DNA of 64,000 bases from Vitis vinifera (lineage: Eukaryota; Streptophyta; Magnoliopsida; Vitales; Vitaceae). The stretch covers positions 7,760,501 to 7,824,500 of the forward strand of contig NC_081810.1 in the NCBI RefSeq assembly GCF_030704535.1. Direction: 5' to 3'. Each line of letters starts with the position of its first letter. Within the stretch, counting starts at the first letter, position 1. A program made the position numbers and the translations under genes. The notes under the pieces are model-generated. The model saw nothing but the letters and a program-made list of their open reading frames with translations. It was not told the origin of the DNA and did not search any database. Below, in pieces: positions 23,979-36,170 of this stretch.

Positions 23979-26900
23979 ATGCGTAGCTTCAAGCTTATAG
24001 AGCGATACAAGAGCACCCAAGTTCATGCCCTAACTCCTCCAGACGCCAATCCCAGTAGCACCACCAGCTGCGCTGTAACAGGTAAGGTCAACCACCACTC
24101 CAAGTGGCTGAAACTGAGTCAGGCCATCTCAGCGTCAGTAGCTGAGCCTCTTCTCCCTTATGGGCTCCCTACGACGGAGCTCATTGAGCCACCCATAGAC
24201 CTCCACCTCAAATCCGTCAATCATGTAGAAACCCTAGCGAGCTTGTATCGTCGGTTTCAGACATGCTCACAATTCGATAAATCGTTGATATGCCTTGAGC
24301 AGTACTCGCTCTTGCGCAGCCTCGGTGATCCGAAGCTGCTCCGCCGGTGCCTTTGGACGGCGCGGCAAAACGTTGCTGATATACAGTCAAAGGTCGTGCT
24401 CTCGGCGTGGTTACGCTACGAGAGGAGGGAGGATGAGCTTTCGGGGTCAACATCCATGGAATGTGGTGGGCACATTCTTGAATGTCCCAAGGCAGCAATG
24501 GTACCTGGGTGTGATCCCAAGTCATTCTATGATCATTGCCGATGTCGTCTAGGCACAGTAGATGGAACCGATAAGCGAATCATCGTTGGGGATGATGAGT
24601 GTTCGACTTCAAATGAGAATAGTGATGTTTCCTTTTGTATTGATGATGAAGAGATCAACTGTGTGAGAAATAAGATTGCAGTCCTCTCTGGCCCTTTTGA
24701 GACCATGCTTTATGGTAGCTTTATTGAGTCGAAAAGGGTTAAGATTGATTTTTCAGAAAACGGGATATCGGTGGAGGGAATGAGAGCTGTGGAAGTATTT
24801 AGTAGAACCAGAAGATTAGATTCATTTCATCCTGAGATTGTTTTGGAGATGCTATCCTTTGCAAATAGGTTCTGTTGTGAGGAGATGAAGAGTGCTTGTG
24901 ATGCTTATTTAGCTTCATTGGTTTGTAATATTGGGGATGCATTGATTCTTATTGATTATGGTTTGGAGGAGACTGCGAGTCTTCTTGTAGCTGCTTGCTT
25001 GCAAGTGCTGTTAAGAGAGCTTCCAAGTTCTTTGTATAATCTGAAGGTTGTGAAAATTTTTTGTAGTATTGAGGCAAAGGAGAGGCTGGCCATGGTAGGT
25101 CATGCTTCTTTTTTGTTGTATTATTTTCTTAGTCAAGTGGCTATGGAAGAGAATATGGTATCAAAAACAACTGTAATGTTGCTGGAAAGAATGAGAGAGT
25201 GTGCTACAGAAAAGTGGCAGAAGGCACTTGCATTTCATCAATTGGGCTGTGTGAGGCTTGAGAGGAAGGAGTATGAGGATGCTGAATGTTGCTTTGAAGC
25301 TGCAACTGAGGTGGGTCATGTTTATTCTGTGGCTGGTGTTGCAAGAGCTAAGTACAAGCAAGGGCACCAGTATTCATCGTATGAGCTGATGAATTCTCTC
25401 ATCTCTGATTATAAATCAGTTGGGTGGATGTACCAGGAGCGATCTCTGTACTGCAGTGGGAGGATGAAGATTTTTGATTTGAATACTGCAACTGAACTGG
25501 ATCCCACACTTTCGTTTCCCTATAAATACAGAGCTGTTGCATTGATGGAGGAGAAACAGATTAGAGCATCCATCACTGAGATTGACAAAATCATTGGATT
25601 TAAGGTGTCTCCTGACTGCCTTGAACTGCGGGCTTGGTTCTTTATAGCACTCGAGGACTATCAAAGTGCACTGAGAGATATTCGGGCGTTGTTAGCATTG
25701 GAACCGAATTACAGCATGTTTCATGGGAAGGTGAGTGCAGATCACTTGGTTGAGCTCCTCAGTCGTCGTGTTCAACAGTGGAGTCAGGCTGATTGCTGGA
25801 TGCAACTCTATAATAGATGGTCTTGCATTGATGATATTGGATCTCTGGCTGTCATACATCAGATGCTTGTCAATGATCCTCATAAGAGCCTTCTACGGTT
25901 TCGGCAATCTCTTCTTCTTTTGCGGTAAGTTTTATGATTAAACTTGAGATGATTCTCCTAAAAAAATGTTTGTTAACTGTTTGCCTAGAACTTGATTCCC
26001 AAAAGTTTTTCCAGTAATTCATGTGGAACCTCAAACTTGCAGTTCCTTAGATAATGGTTTGATAAATTTTAATAATTTGTCCTATCTCTGTGATCTCTGA
26101 CACATTAGAAGTTGTATCTTGTCCAAGTAAGAAGTTATGAATTCTACAATGTGATTATTTTCAAAATTGAACTCATTTCAACGTATTGAAGATAGCCTAA
26201 TATCCAAGAATATTACAGGTTAAATTGTCAAAAGGCTGCAATGCGCAGTTTGCGGTTGGCGAGAAATCATTCTAGCTCTGAGCATGAAAGGCTTGTGTAT
26301 GAAGGATGGATATCATATGATACTGGCCATCGTGAAGAAGCACTCTCTAAGGCAGAGGAGTCCATCGCTCTTCAGAGGTCATTTGAAGCCTTTTTCCTCA
26401 AAGCATATGTGTTGGCAGATACAAGTCTGAATCCAGAATCATCAGCTTATGTCATCCAACTTCTGGAGGAAGCTCTTAAATGTCCTTCAGATGGTCTTCG
26501 GAAAGGACAAGTATTATACATAGTGAAACCCTTGTGTATTGCTGTCCTATGTCTGAGGATCTGTTTGTTTGATGTTATATTGCAATATTTTGCAGGCATT
26601 AAATAACCTAGGAAGTATTTATGTGGATTGTGGTAAACTGGATCTTGCCGCAGACTGCTACATGAATGCCCTTGACATCAAGCATACAAGAGCACATCAA
26701 GGGTTGGCACGGGTATGTCATCTTAAAAATCAAAGGAAAGCTGCTTATAATGAGATGACAAAGCTGATAGATAAGGCAAGAAACAATGCATCAGCATATG
26801 AAAAGCGGTCTGAATACTGTGATCGCGAGATGGCTATGAATGATCTAAGTATGGCGACAAGATTGGATCCACTGAGAACTTACCCATACAGATACAGGGC

Positions 26901-29009
26901 AGCAGGTAATTTTTTGTGCCCCTTTGTTTATGTCTTTTCTTTGCAATTTGATTCATTGTGAGGTCATGCCCAATGAAACTGCCCTTGTTCCATGTGTTGC
27001 TTGTTGAATTTGTTATGGTTATGTTAACCTCTGTTGTAAAAACTATAAGTTAAATTGTAAGCATAAAGTTCTTTGGAGCTGAAAATCTTATGATATGTAG
27101 GCAATCAATAATATCTTGGTTATTGAGGCAAAGGTTTTTTTCCCTACTTCCAGTACTGTCCATGAAACCAGAGATACTAGTTTGGGGGATTGGAGGGACT
27201 CAATCATGGTTTTAGTGATCCACATCTAGGCAATTGATAATATCCAGATTTTCTTATGATTCTATTACACAGTCACTTTGATCAGTTGACAGTGTAGAGG
27301 TGTAACTATTGTCAGTTTCTCTAAATTCTCTTGGGTTGCTGGTCCTGGCAGTCATCAGTGGTATTTAATTAACATTATGGTGTATATTTGCCACATTTCT
27401 CTTCTTCTCATCTTCCCGTCTCAAGAGGGAGAGAAATTGCAAGTGTTCGATTAAATTACAAAAGCTTTCCTCTGGTGGTTAGGGGCAGGGGGAGGAGCAG
27501 CAAGGATCCAGCTCTTGTTGCAGGAAGAATCAAAGGTGCCTTATAAGCCTAGAAATGAGTTGTCCCTTAGTGTTGTGAGCAGTAGGGGCAAGAGAGTCAA
27601 CTGGGGACAGTATAGTTTTCTGGGTAGTTACGGTGGTGATTTTTTTTGGAGGGTTGTCCCTTGCTGTTCCCTTTGTTTTCTTGCTGGTCTTAGTGGCGCT
27701 TTTTGTATACTCTGTGTGTGCGTTGTTGCACCCATTCCTAGAACTTTTAATATATTCTCTTATTTTACCAATCAAAAAGAAAGAAAAAAAATGAAACTCC
27801 TTTAATTCTAGGAAGACCTGTTTATGTACTTCTTCCTTCAGCCTGAATTTTTTTAGAGTCTTTGGACCTTAGATCATGTTCTAGTCATCTTGGGTGAACT
27901 AGGTGGATGGCTGCTAGCCCCCTGCTGGCATGGCTTTGAGAGGCACTTTGAGTTTATGGAACAACTTGATTAAACAAAAGAAAATAAATTGGAAATCTGT
28001 CTTTTATCTTGTAGATGATTTCAAGTACTGGCAAAGGAAATGAATGAGTAGTTCATTACTTGATGCTGTAACTGCAGCCACCAACCTACTGTTCTTTTCC
28101 TCAAGAAAGACAATATTCCATTTCATTTTGTTTGTATTGGGCTGTATTAGATGAACATGGATGCAAGTGTCAAATGTTGGTATCTACCGAAGTGTTAGAT
28201 TTGTTTGATCACCGCATCCTAGGATACAGATACATGGTTAAACCTAGTGTCCATTTTTCTCTCCTCATCCTATGCCTTTGCCCAATTAGAGTGTGTATTA
28301 AGATAACACGTTCATATCGAGCCCAAGGCTATTTTGAACAACATAGGAATTTATTGTTCAACATCCCTACTGGGGACATATGACTGGTAGGTATATTAGA
28401 GAAATATCCACCGCCCGAAACTTTGTCATATCATGTTCGGCATGGGTATTTCATTTGAAGTATTTATATAACATTGGTTGTGAGTTGGAAATTTTTACTT
28501 CGTTCAGAAAAAAAAAAAAAAAAAAAGACCATGGCACTGTCAGAAACCTGACTAAACTGAAAAAATGCAAGAGAATAAGAAAGCTATGGCTTTTTCATTG
28601 TCTTGCACTGAAAAAATGAGCTTTCTGTGGTAGTTCCATAAGGAACATTTTCTTGTACAAGTTCTACAAAGACTTGCCTCAGCTTTTCATTTTATGTTTT
28701 GTTGTCGCTCTGATCTACTGGTTATCTAGGAAATGAGAAACCTGTACTAATAATCTGAACCTCTTCTTACCAGTGTTGATGGATGACCAAAAAGAAACTG
28801 AAGCTGTAGAAGAGCTCACAAAGGCCATAGCTTTTAAGCCTGACCTGCAAATGCTCCATCTTCGAGCAGCATTCTACGAGTCGATGGGCAACTTCGTTTC
28901 TGCAATCCAAGATTGTGAGGCAGCTCTCTGCTTGGATCTCAACCACACAGACACACTCGATCTGTACAATCGAGCACAGGATCAAGCTACCCATCAGCAG
29001 CAGAAGTGA
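23979..29009 (+). CDS. EOL2: ETO1-like protein (BTB-TPR adaptor of a CUL3 ubiquitin ligase)
   Basis: Predicted 927-residue protein from four exons: 23979-25924, 26219-26510, 26596-26905 and 28774-29009. The phases close exactly. The start MRSFKLIERYKSTQVHAL is typical of ETO1-like proteins; the length and N-terminus fit EOL2 (about 925 residues from memory) better than ETO1 or EOL1. A BTB/POZ region lies at about residues 222-315 (ending FANRFCCEEMKSACDAYLAS). After about residue 400 come tetratricopeptide repeats (KALAFHQLGCVRLERKEYED, ALNNLGSIYVDCGKLDLAAD), with a last TPR unit in exon 4. In Arabidopsis ETO1 and EOL proteins link type-2 ACC synthases to CUL3 for degradation and so limit ethylene synthesis; by homology the same is expected here in the cytosol. 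The third intron (about 1.9 kb) contains a LINE tail. The exact paralogue is the least certain point. Confidence 0.9.
27600..27795 (+). mobile_element. LINE 3'-end relic in the third intron of the ETO1-like gene
   Basis: The sequence ggcgctttttgtatactc ... gttgcacccattcc ... cttttaatatattctctt, followed by an A-rich tail (27775-27792), resembles the 3' untranslated end of plant L1-type LINEs. No reverse transcriptase frame is present. A 96-codon plus-strand frame crossing it is not a gene. Confidence 0.45.
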
Positions 29010-30192
29010 AGCATCATATTTTATTGCTGCCCATAAAATCAAAGTCTGACAACAACTTTGATGTCAATTTCCAGGAGAAAACTACTAGACCAATTTTCCA
29101 CCTGGCTCAATTTTTCCAGAAAGAGTCTGGACGAGAAACAGACATGGCCATGAGAAGAGAACACATCAAGCAGAGCATAGAATGTATACAGGTGTGGTGG
29201 CATCATGGGGTTGATGATGATGGAACAGCATGTACTGGGTAGAAGGCCGCTGTTAAAAGGAGTACCAAAATTTGCCTCTTGTGAATGGGTTGCTGTTTAA
29301 AAGGTTCATCACTGTAATTTCTACATCATTGTTTCTTGAGAATGGTATAGGTTTCTCAAATTTTGCCTCTTTAGAAACACCATTTCTCTTGCACATGAGA
29401 TATGTCATTAAGAGATCCAACTATGTCCCAGTTGTGACAACCCATTCACGTTCGTTTGATTTATTGGAAAGGTAGCTATATCCCCACGGTAAATTTGTAC
29501 ATCCATTCATCCTGGAATATTTAAAATTTTCTTATTTCATGTAGCAAAGATCATGGGTGTGCTCTGTAATTCCTTTTCATTTTTACTTAAAAAGACTTTT
29601 GTTTTGAGTGTTGTGCAGTGGGACACAGGAATATGGGATTTTGCCCCTTATGAACTTATGACTCTTTTGATAGATGGCTGCTAAGGTAGTCCTTCAATCA
29701 TGATGACCATATAGAAGATGGGGTGCTATATTAACCTCCTACCGTTTCCTTACCATAGAAAAGGGAGATTCCAAAGCATGGAAGCAAATTCTCTCATACT
29801 TGCAATTGCAAATGAATTCTCCATAGGGGACCTTCAAAACAGGTAATCCTTTAAGAGATGAGTCGAATGTGTCAGTTGAATTCTCGGACTAGTGAATACA
29901 ACATCATAATTTGGAGAAACTCAGTATTTATTGATTTCATAAGTATGTTTTTAGGTATCAGAATTTCACAACCCACTAGTAAAGAGAAAAATCAAGCAAG
30001 AAAATCCAACAGGTCTCCCTTTCTCTGTTTATATACAAACATCATTCATCTACCTTAAATAGAAGCCTGCTTTTGAGATGAGACATGGAACACAGAATGG
30101 GGGGTGAGAAGGAGATGGATTTTTTTTCTCCCTTTTAGAGGAAGAAAAACAAGAAACTTTTTAACTTAATATTTAGCGGTCAAGTTAACCTC
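29010..30192. other. Intergenic DNA between convergent genes
   Basis: The two genes face each other. The first 300-500 bases are probably the ETO1-like 3' UTR and the last 150 or so that of the receptor-like kinase. No gene or element is recognised between them. Confidence 0.5.
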
Positions 30193-33100
30193 TTAACTTG
30201 CTTCCGAAGACATGATCTCAAGTTCTGCCCACCAAAGAGGAGATAGTTTCGGTGTTGCTCCATCAGGCCCCATTGTGGTTATCTCCTTCAATCTAGCTGT
30301 TACCTCTCTCATTGTTGGCCTCTGGCTTGGATCAGGATGGACACAATCTTTTACTACTTGAAGCAGTTTCTTGAGCTCCTCCTCTTGGAAAGATTTTAGA
30401 GTTGGATCCACCATTTCTCTTGAGGGTTGGTCCATTTTCAAATAGTCTGATGCCCAATCTGAGGAAGGACCATTGTCCACAGAGTATGGGAGCCTGCCTG
30501 TTATCATCTCAAACAATATTACCCCCAAGCTGTAAACGTTACTCTCTGGATCTGCTGATGGGGTTTCCAAGAGCTCCATGGCAACTGATCCCATCTTTGC
30601 TGCAGTTACCTCATTCCAGAAACTGAAGTCTGATATTTTTGCTGCATAATCTTCGGTCAGATATATAGAGGAAGATTGTAGCTTTTGGTGGGCTATGGGT
30701 GGATTCAGCTGGTGCATATATTCAAGGCAGTATGCCAAGCCCATAGCTATCCGCAGCCGCATTCCCCAGTCTAAGTGCTCTGCTTCCTTTACTGCAACAT
30801 GTTCCCAATCCAAAATCAACCAACCATACAAACACTACATTTATCTTCGGTCATTATATGTTTAATGGTTAATGCATGATTTGGCACATGTCTTCTACAG
30901 TCAATGCGGTTGTTTGCACCATGACAGGGTACACTATGAACTTAGATAATTGCTCTAAAATGCAGGTGTAGTCAGCAGTAATGAGTTCCAACCACCTTGA
31001 CACAGAACATTATGGTGGCTGACCCTACAGGATATGACTCACTTTTTGCAGCTGACAATTGAAGGTTAAACACAGTTTTTAATGATTATGATTTGGAAAG
31101 GAATCAGAGTGAACCAAACTTTGGTAGTGAAGATGGATTAATTGAACCTTATATATTGACACTTGATTAAATCCCAAATCAAGTTAATGAATTTTCCAAG
31201 GGAATGAAACTCTTTTGGCTGTGATGATCACCCAGTCAGTTTATTTGAGTTGCATGAAGTGGAAACTGTTAAAAGATGAGTCCTCTGCATACTTATCTCA
31301 TTTTCCATAAATGTGGGGAAAATAGAAAATGCTTCTTCTCAGGCATATTCACATATGTTGGTTTGTGCAATAGATCATGATATACTAAATGAAGTACATA
31401 TTTCCTTGAAAAATATGCTGCATGGCTGTATATATTGAGGAAAGCTAGATACTCACTGTGCAGATGCTCAAAGAGCGTTCCGTTAGGAGCATATTCAAAA
31501 ACCATCATTCTCGTAAAAGGCTTATCCTCTTCACAAAACCCAATAAGGTTCACAAAATTCTTGTGGTTCACTTTTGATAACGTGTCTATCTGAAATAGTA
31601 ACCAAAAGTAACAGTAAGATTCACAAATGGATGGATGATACATAAGGTTTGGTGAAATTTGGGTTTAAAGTACCTTCTTTCTGAACTGGGCTTCTAAATT
31701 CTTTGACCAGTCTCCAAGAGATGCCACTGCACTAGATGTCACTGCTATTTCAACTCCATTTGAAAGAGTTCCTTTGTACACTGTGCCATCTGATAGAGAA
31801 CCAATTATATTGCTGAAATCTTCACAAGCTGTTTCGAGTTCTGCTCGATTGAGCTTTGGTACACCTGAAATGCACTCTCAAATGTGAACATATAGACACA
31901 TACATTGAAACAGCAGGAATGCTTACACCAGAGTGGATGGATTAAAAGATGACATTTGCATTCTACACTTGCCCAAATGCAGGCATTGAGAGTCTCTATC
32001 CATGGTTCTTATTAGGAAATACAACCATAAGAGGATAATCATAAACTGTTTACTCTACAGTTGAGATAGAGGGGGCAAAGAAATCCCTAGATTCCATTTG
32101 GATGTCAGAAAGTACTAGAAAAAGAAAGAAAAAGATAAAATAGGAAAGAATCTTGAGTTATGCTGTTTGATTGTGGTGGAATAAGTTAAATAAAATATAA
32201 TGAAAATTATTTGAAAACTCTTACATTTTCAAATTATTGAATCTCTATTTATGAAGTAAATAAAAATTGGAGAAAAGTATATCGAGCTCAAGTTTGTACT
32301 GTTATTTTATTTCCGTTTCCTTCCTTTTCCTTATCCTTCCTCGCATGCTTTCTAGGAGATCCAAAGAAAACCTTCAAACTGTAATAGTTCCAAGATTATC
32401 CTTTGAGGTTGATGGCCATTGGGCACCAACTTACCAGACCCCCACACTCCACTGTACATTCAGCTATGCTGTTGGGCTGTTAACAAATTGTCCTATTGTG
32501 TACATGGAGTCCTAAATTTTCTCAGAATGCAAACATGTGATAAATCCTTTTTTCTCATGGGAAGAAGACTAACCTGTTACAAATGCTTTCTGCAGCTGCC
32601 CGCTTAGACCTGTGGCCCAAGGCTTGACGGTAACCACCTTATGGCTTCTACAGAAGATAATGCCCATGGCTGAAATAAATATGACTAAAGAACTCCCCAA
32701 AACTCCAGACAAAATTAGAACTGTATAATGCTTCCCATAAGAACTTTTATTGAGCATTGGACTAGGAGCTGGAGCAGGGGAAGGCACTGGAGCTGAATTG
32801 GATGGGGGTGCAGAAACAATCATTGGTGGATTTGATGGAACTGGTGAAGCTGGACTTGGTGGTAGTTTGGGTGAGAGTGGACCCGGCCAAAATTTTGTAA
32901 AGGGAGATGCTGCAGGGGAAGATAACGAAAACTCTGCTGGAGATGGTGATGGAGGAGCCGAGGGTGAGTCTGAGGGTAAAAATGGTGATAGTGATGATGA
33001 AAAAGAAGGTGAGGGTGATAGTGACAAAGAAGCTGAGGATGATGGTGACAAAGAAGCTGAGGGCGATGGTGACAAAGAAGGTGAAGACAATGGTAATGAC

Positions 33101-35728
33101 TCAAATCCACTTTTCGCATTTTTTTCCCTTTCTTTGGGTGGACCCACAGCATCCACCACCTGCAGCACCCTCCTATAAGATACATCTCGAGGTTGAGCAG
33201 TGTCCCTAACAGAGAGAAAAGCAGTTGTCATAAGGCAGATCCAGGAAATAATATACAAACATGTTTTCTTGAAAACCACTGTAAACAAGTCAAATCAAGA
33301 TCACAAGAACTACATTTGAATTTCTTGTTTGTACCATGGTACAGCTGCAGGTGCAGTTAAAGACCATTCTAAAAGCCTCAATAAACATAATGCATGAAAC
33401 AAGTTTGACACGTATTATTTAATAATCCATGAATGTCACTAGTAACCCCATACAAACAACAACGTATTAATTCTTCTCTTATTCTGAAGTTCTAATGTAC
33501 TAAGGCAACTGTTCCAAACTTGACATTAAAGAAGGAAAAATCACAGCTCTGAATACACACACACACACATACACACGTGTGTGTGTGACAAACACCTTAA
33601 ATCCAAACCATCCACAAGGTTACATTGCCTGGTATGTGAAAATTCTTGTCCAATTATTGAAGTTCAGTATTCCACTAGCCAAACAGACTTTTACCCTCTT
33701 AGCTCAAGAGAACAAAATGAAGGAAATGCTTCTAAAATGATCAAAAGATGCTTCCTTTCTAAAGTACTCTAAGCATTTTCAATTCCTTCACCTCAAATTT
33801 TCTGAAAACCGAAGGAGATGTATAGTTTACAGAAAATATCCTACATTAATGTTAATAGGAAAAATAAATTCAAATTGATGGTCTGCACTTACCCAGAAAT
33901 AGATCTACTTTTGCAAGTTGGTCCTGAAGCAGCACTAGATAGCTGGTTTTCATCAACCTGATATTCAGAAAGCATCTTAAGCTCGTAGATTTCAGGAGAT
34001 ATGCTGCCAAGGAACTCGTTATTGTCCAATAAACTGCAATAATGATCAGAAGATGGAGTAAGTAAAGAACAAGAAAACCAGGTGATTATATTAAAAGGTT
34101 GAAAGAGCAACTCACAGGATTGTCAGGGACTGATTATTGCCAAAATCAGATGGGAATGATCCACTAAAATTATTGTAACCCAGGTCCAACACCTCCAGCT
34201 CCTTCAACTCTCCAATATCTTTAGGAATGTTTCCGGAGAAAGAATTATTCCGTAGAATACTACATAGGAGACATGCAAACCAAACCAGCATATAAACAAA
34301 ATAATTAAAAAATAATGCTTGTAAAATTGATTGAACATAGTAATATATGCTTACATAGATTTTATAAAGGCCAACTTCCCAACTTCAGGTGCCATTGTTC
34401 CTACGAGACAAAGATCTCTCAAATTCCTACAAGTAAAAAATATATGTAGAACTTTAGGGTAAAATGAAAATGAAAAATAAAATTAAGAAAGGCACCCTTG
34501 ATCTGTGATAAACCATAAAACAACATAAAAAGTTCGAAGACCTACTCCATCAACACCGACTTTAAAAAGGATGAAAAGAAAACTCAAAGGCATCCAAATG
34601 AGGACAATACCTTTGATATGCAACAAACCAAAAAACAGCATTAGAAAATGAAAAGATTCCTCCATTCATGTCTAGATTATTTCTAACCATTTACAACATG
34701 ATCTTTATGCGTGCAGCATTGAATATTTTTCATTTTATTACTTCCAAAAGGACTTCACATCATCTGAGTTTGGACAGTTTCCTTCCTCCCGGTAGTGTTA
34801 ATTTTTCAGGTACAACATGAAACTCAAGCAAACCTGAAACATTCACAGATCTGCCCCTAGTCGCTACCCTAAAAACGATATTAATTTGAATCTTAAAATT
34901 CTTTGACCCAAAGACAATATTATGGCCATGTAAAGCATTGAACAATGTCCCTTTTACTTACATATGCTTTATCAATAAGTTCCTGAGGGAAGTATATGTA
35001 GTTTGGGAGCATTGCAACTTCTCATACTCTACCCATAAAGGGATTGACAAAGTGATTCTAACAGCATATAAAATATGATGTTTTCTGAATCCCATTGGAA
35101 TTCAGAGTTGCACGATTCTGAATGTTTTTATGGCAACAATTAAGAAATGGGAGAGAAAAAAAAAATTACATCAGAAATCATAGCATTGATTCGTCCAGGT
35201 CCATGCCTCTGACCTTTGATCGATAAAAAACAACTTGAAAATGCCTAAAAATTTGATTAATTTCTTAAGCATTTTCCTTTTTTGTGTCGACTTTCCCGAG
35301 AGTCAAACAAAGGTGAAATGTCAAGAAACTTTGCCAAGCAAAATCGCAGTATCAATAACGAATAACAATTTCACCAAAGAACTACTCACAAGATAACAAC
35401 TTTTCCGTCCGAGCACTCGACTCCGAACCAGGAACAGTGATCAACCTCGCCACCACTGTCGTTCCAATCCGACAAAGCACCAAATGGATCTTTTACCACA
35501 CTCTCCCGAAATTTCAACAGTGCCAAACCTGCAATTCACACAATAAACACGCTTTATAGCTGAATGCAGTTCTTCAAAACTCCAAAACTTTACAGGCATG
35601 TAGAATTCAGCAGTACCTTCGCTGTTGAGACACCAACAGAGTCTCAGATGCTGGTGAAGCAATGATATCACCACCATTGTCATCGCTGCCCGCAGCTTGA
35701 ACCGATTGAATCTCCACTTTCCATCCAT
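30193..35728 (-). CDS. LRR receptor-like pseudokinase, MRH1 / At3g56050 type
   Basis: Predicted 720-residue membrane protein from nine exons: 35728-35617, 35528-35390, 34426-34355, 34259-34116, 34033-33893, 33205-32574, 31864-31674, 31589-31457 and 30791-30193. The phases close exactly. It has a signal peptide (residues 1 to about 33), an LRR N-cap ending DHCSWFGVECSDGK, and about five LRRs to residue 190. A Ser/Pro-rich stretch (about 237-352) follows, then one membrane span (about 363-388) and a kinase-like domain (about 414-700). Three catalytic landmarks are altered: the expected VAIK lysine site reads EIAVTSS, HRD is HQK, and DFG is DFS. It therefore looks catalytically inactive, as proposed for relatives such as At3g56050. 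MRH1 (At4g18640) acts in root-hair growth; a signalling-scaffold role here is inference. Confidence 0.88.
32094..32366. mobile_element. MITE-like element in an intron of the receptor-like kinase
   Basis: The left end ccatttggatgtcagaaagt faces, at the right end reverse-complemented, ctttggatctcctagaaagc. Both are followed by purine-rich subterminal DNA (aaaaagaaagaaaaag, left; aaggaaaaggaagg, right). It is non-coding, and end positions are approximate. Confidence 0.35.
33000..33090 (-). repeat. 24-bp coding minisatellite (Ser/Pro array)
   Basis: About three and a half copies of a 24-bp unit, seen on the plus strand as ggtgayrgtgacaaagaagc phrases. It lies inside exon 6 of the receptor-like kinase and encodes an eight-residue unit rich in Ser, Pro, Leu and Ala just outside the membrane span. 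Copy number may vary between alleles. Confidence 0.75.
33553..33587. repeat. (CA)n-(TG)n inverted microsatellite
   Basis: A CA run (33553-33576) passes directly into a TG run (33577-33587), giving a self-complementary alternating purine-pyrimidine tract in the fifth intron of the receptor-like kinase. Confidence 0.85.
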
Positions 35729-36170
35729 TTCAAACTCAAATTTCCGATTCCAAAACCTCTATGTACTCGAGTCAAACTCCGTTCAATCGCAAACCAAATT
35801 CAAGCTGACCAGAGAACGTTTTGTCTCTGCAGCCGAGTCCAGATGAGTAGAGAAGAAAGCGCCTGTATCGGCGCTTTTTGAATTTTCGTAAAGAAATGCC
35901 GAGAGAGGCAGAAATATCGGGGATAAACTGATTCAGTTTCGCTCCGGTTCTGAAAATGATGACGTTGGTTTCCTTGTCTCGTTGCCGGAGGCGAATCCCA
36001 TATAAAGGCACCGTCGCTAAAGCCACTCGCTGCTCACGTGCTGAATACTTTCCCTTTCCATTTCTCGTATAATTTAGTACTTTTCTATCCATTCCTCTTC
36101 TAATTACCCTTTTTGGCAACGTATGTGTAATTGTCCCAGCAAGTGCTCCCGTGAAGAAAAGGAAAAAAGG
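35729..36170 (-). promoter_or_regulatory. Promoter and 5' leader of the receptor-like kinase
   Basis: Less AT-rich DNA immediately upstream of the minus-strand start codon. A 115-codon minus-strand frame covers 35772-36119 but resembles no family and overlaps the expected leader, so it is not called. No firm TATA box is claimed. Confidence 0.35.

Noticed and set aside
32750-33178. 142-codon acidic ORF on the plus strand
   Set aside because: It is the complement of the Ser/Pro-rich exon of the receptor-like kinase; its Asp/Glu/Gly pattern follows from the repeat. The minus-strand frame fits the gene model with correct splice phases.
35772-36119. 115-codon Arg-rich minus-strand ORF upstream of the receptor-like kinase
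   Set aside because: It lies in the expected leader and promoter, has no recognised motif, and its composition looks like a chance frame.
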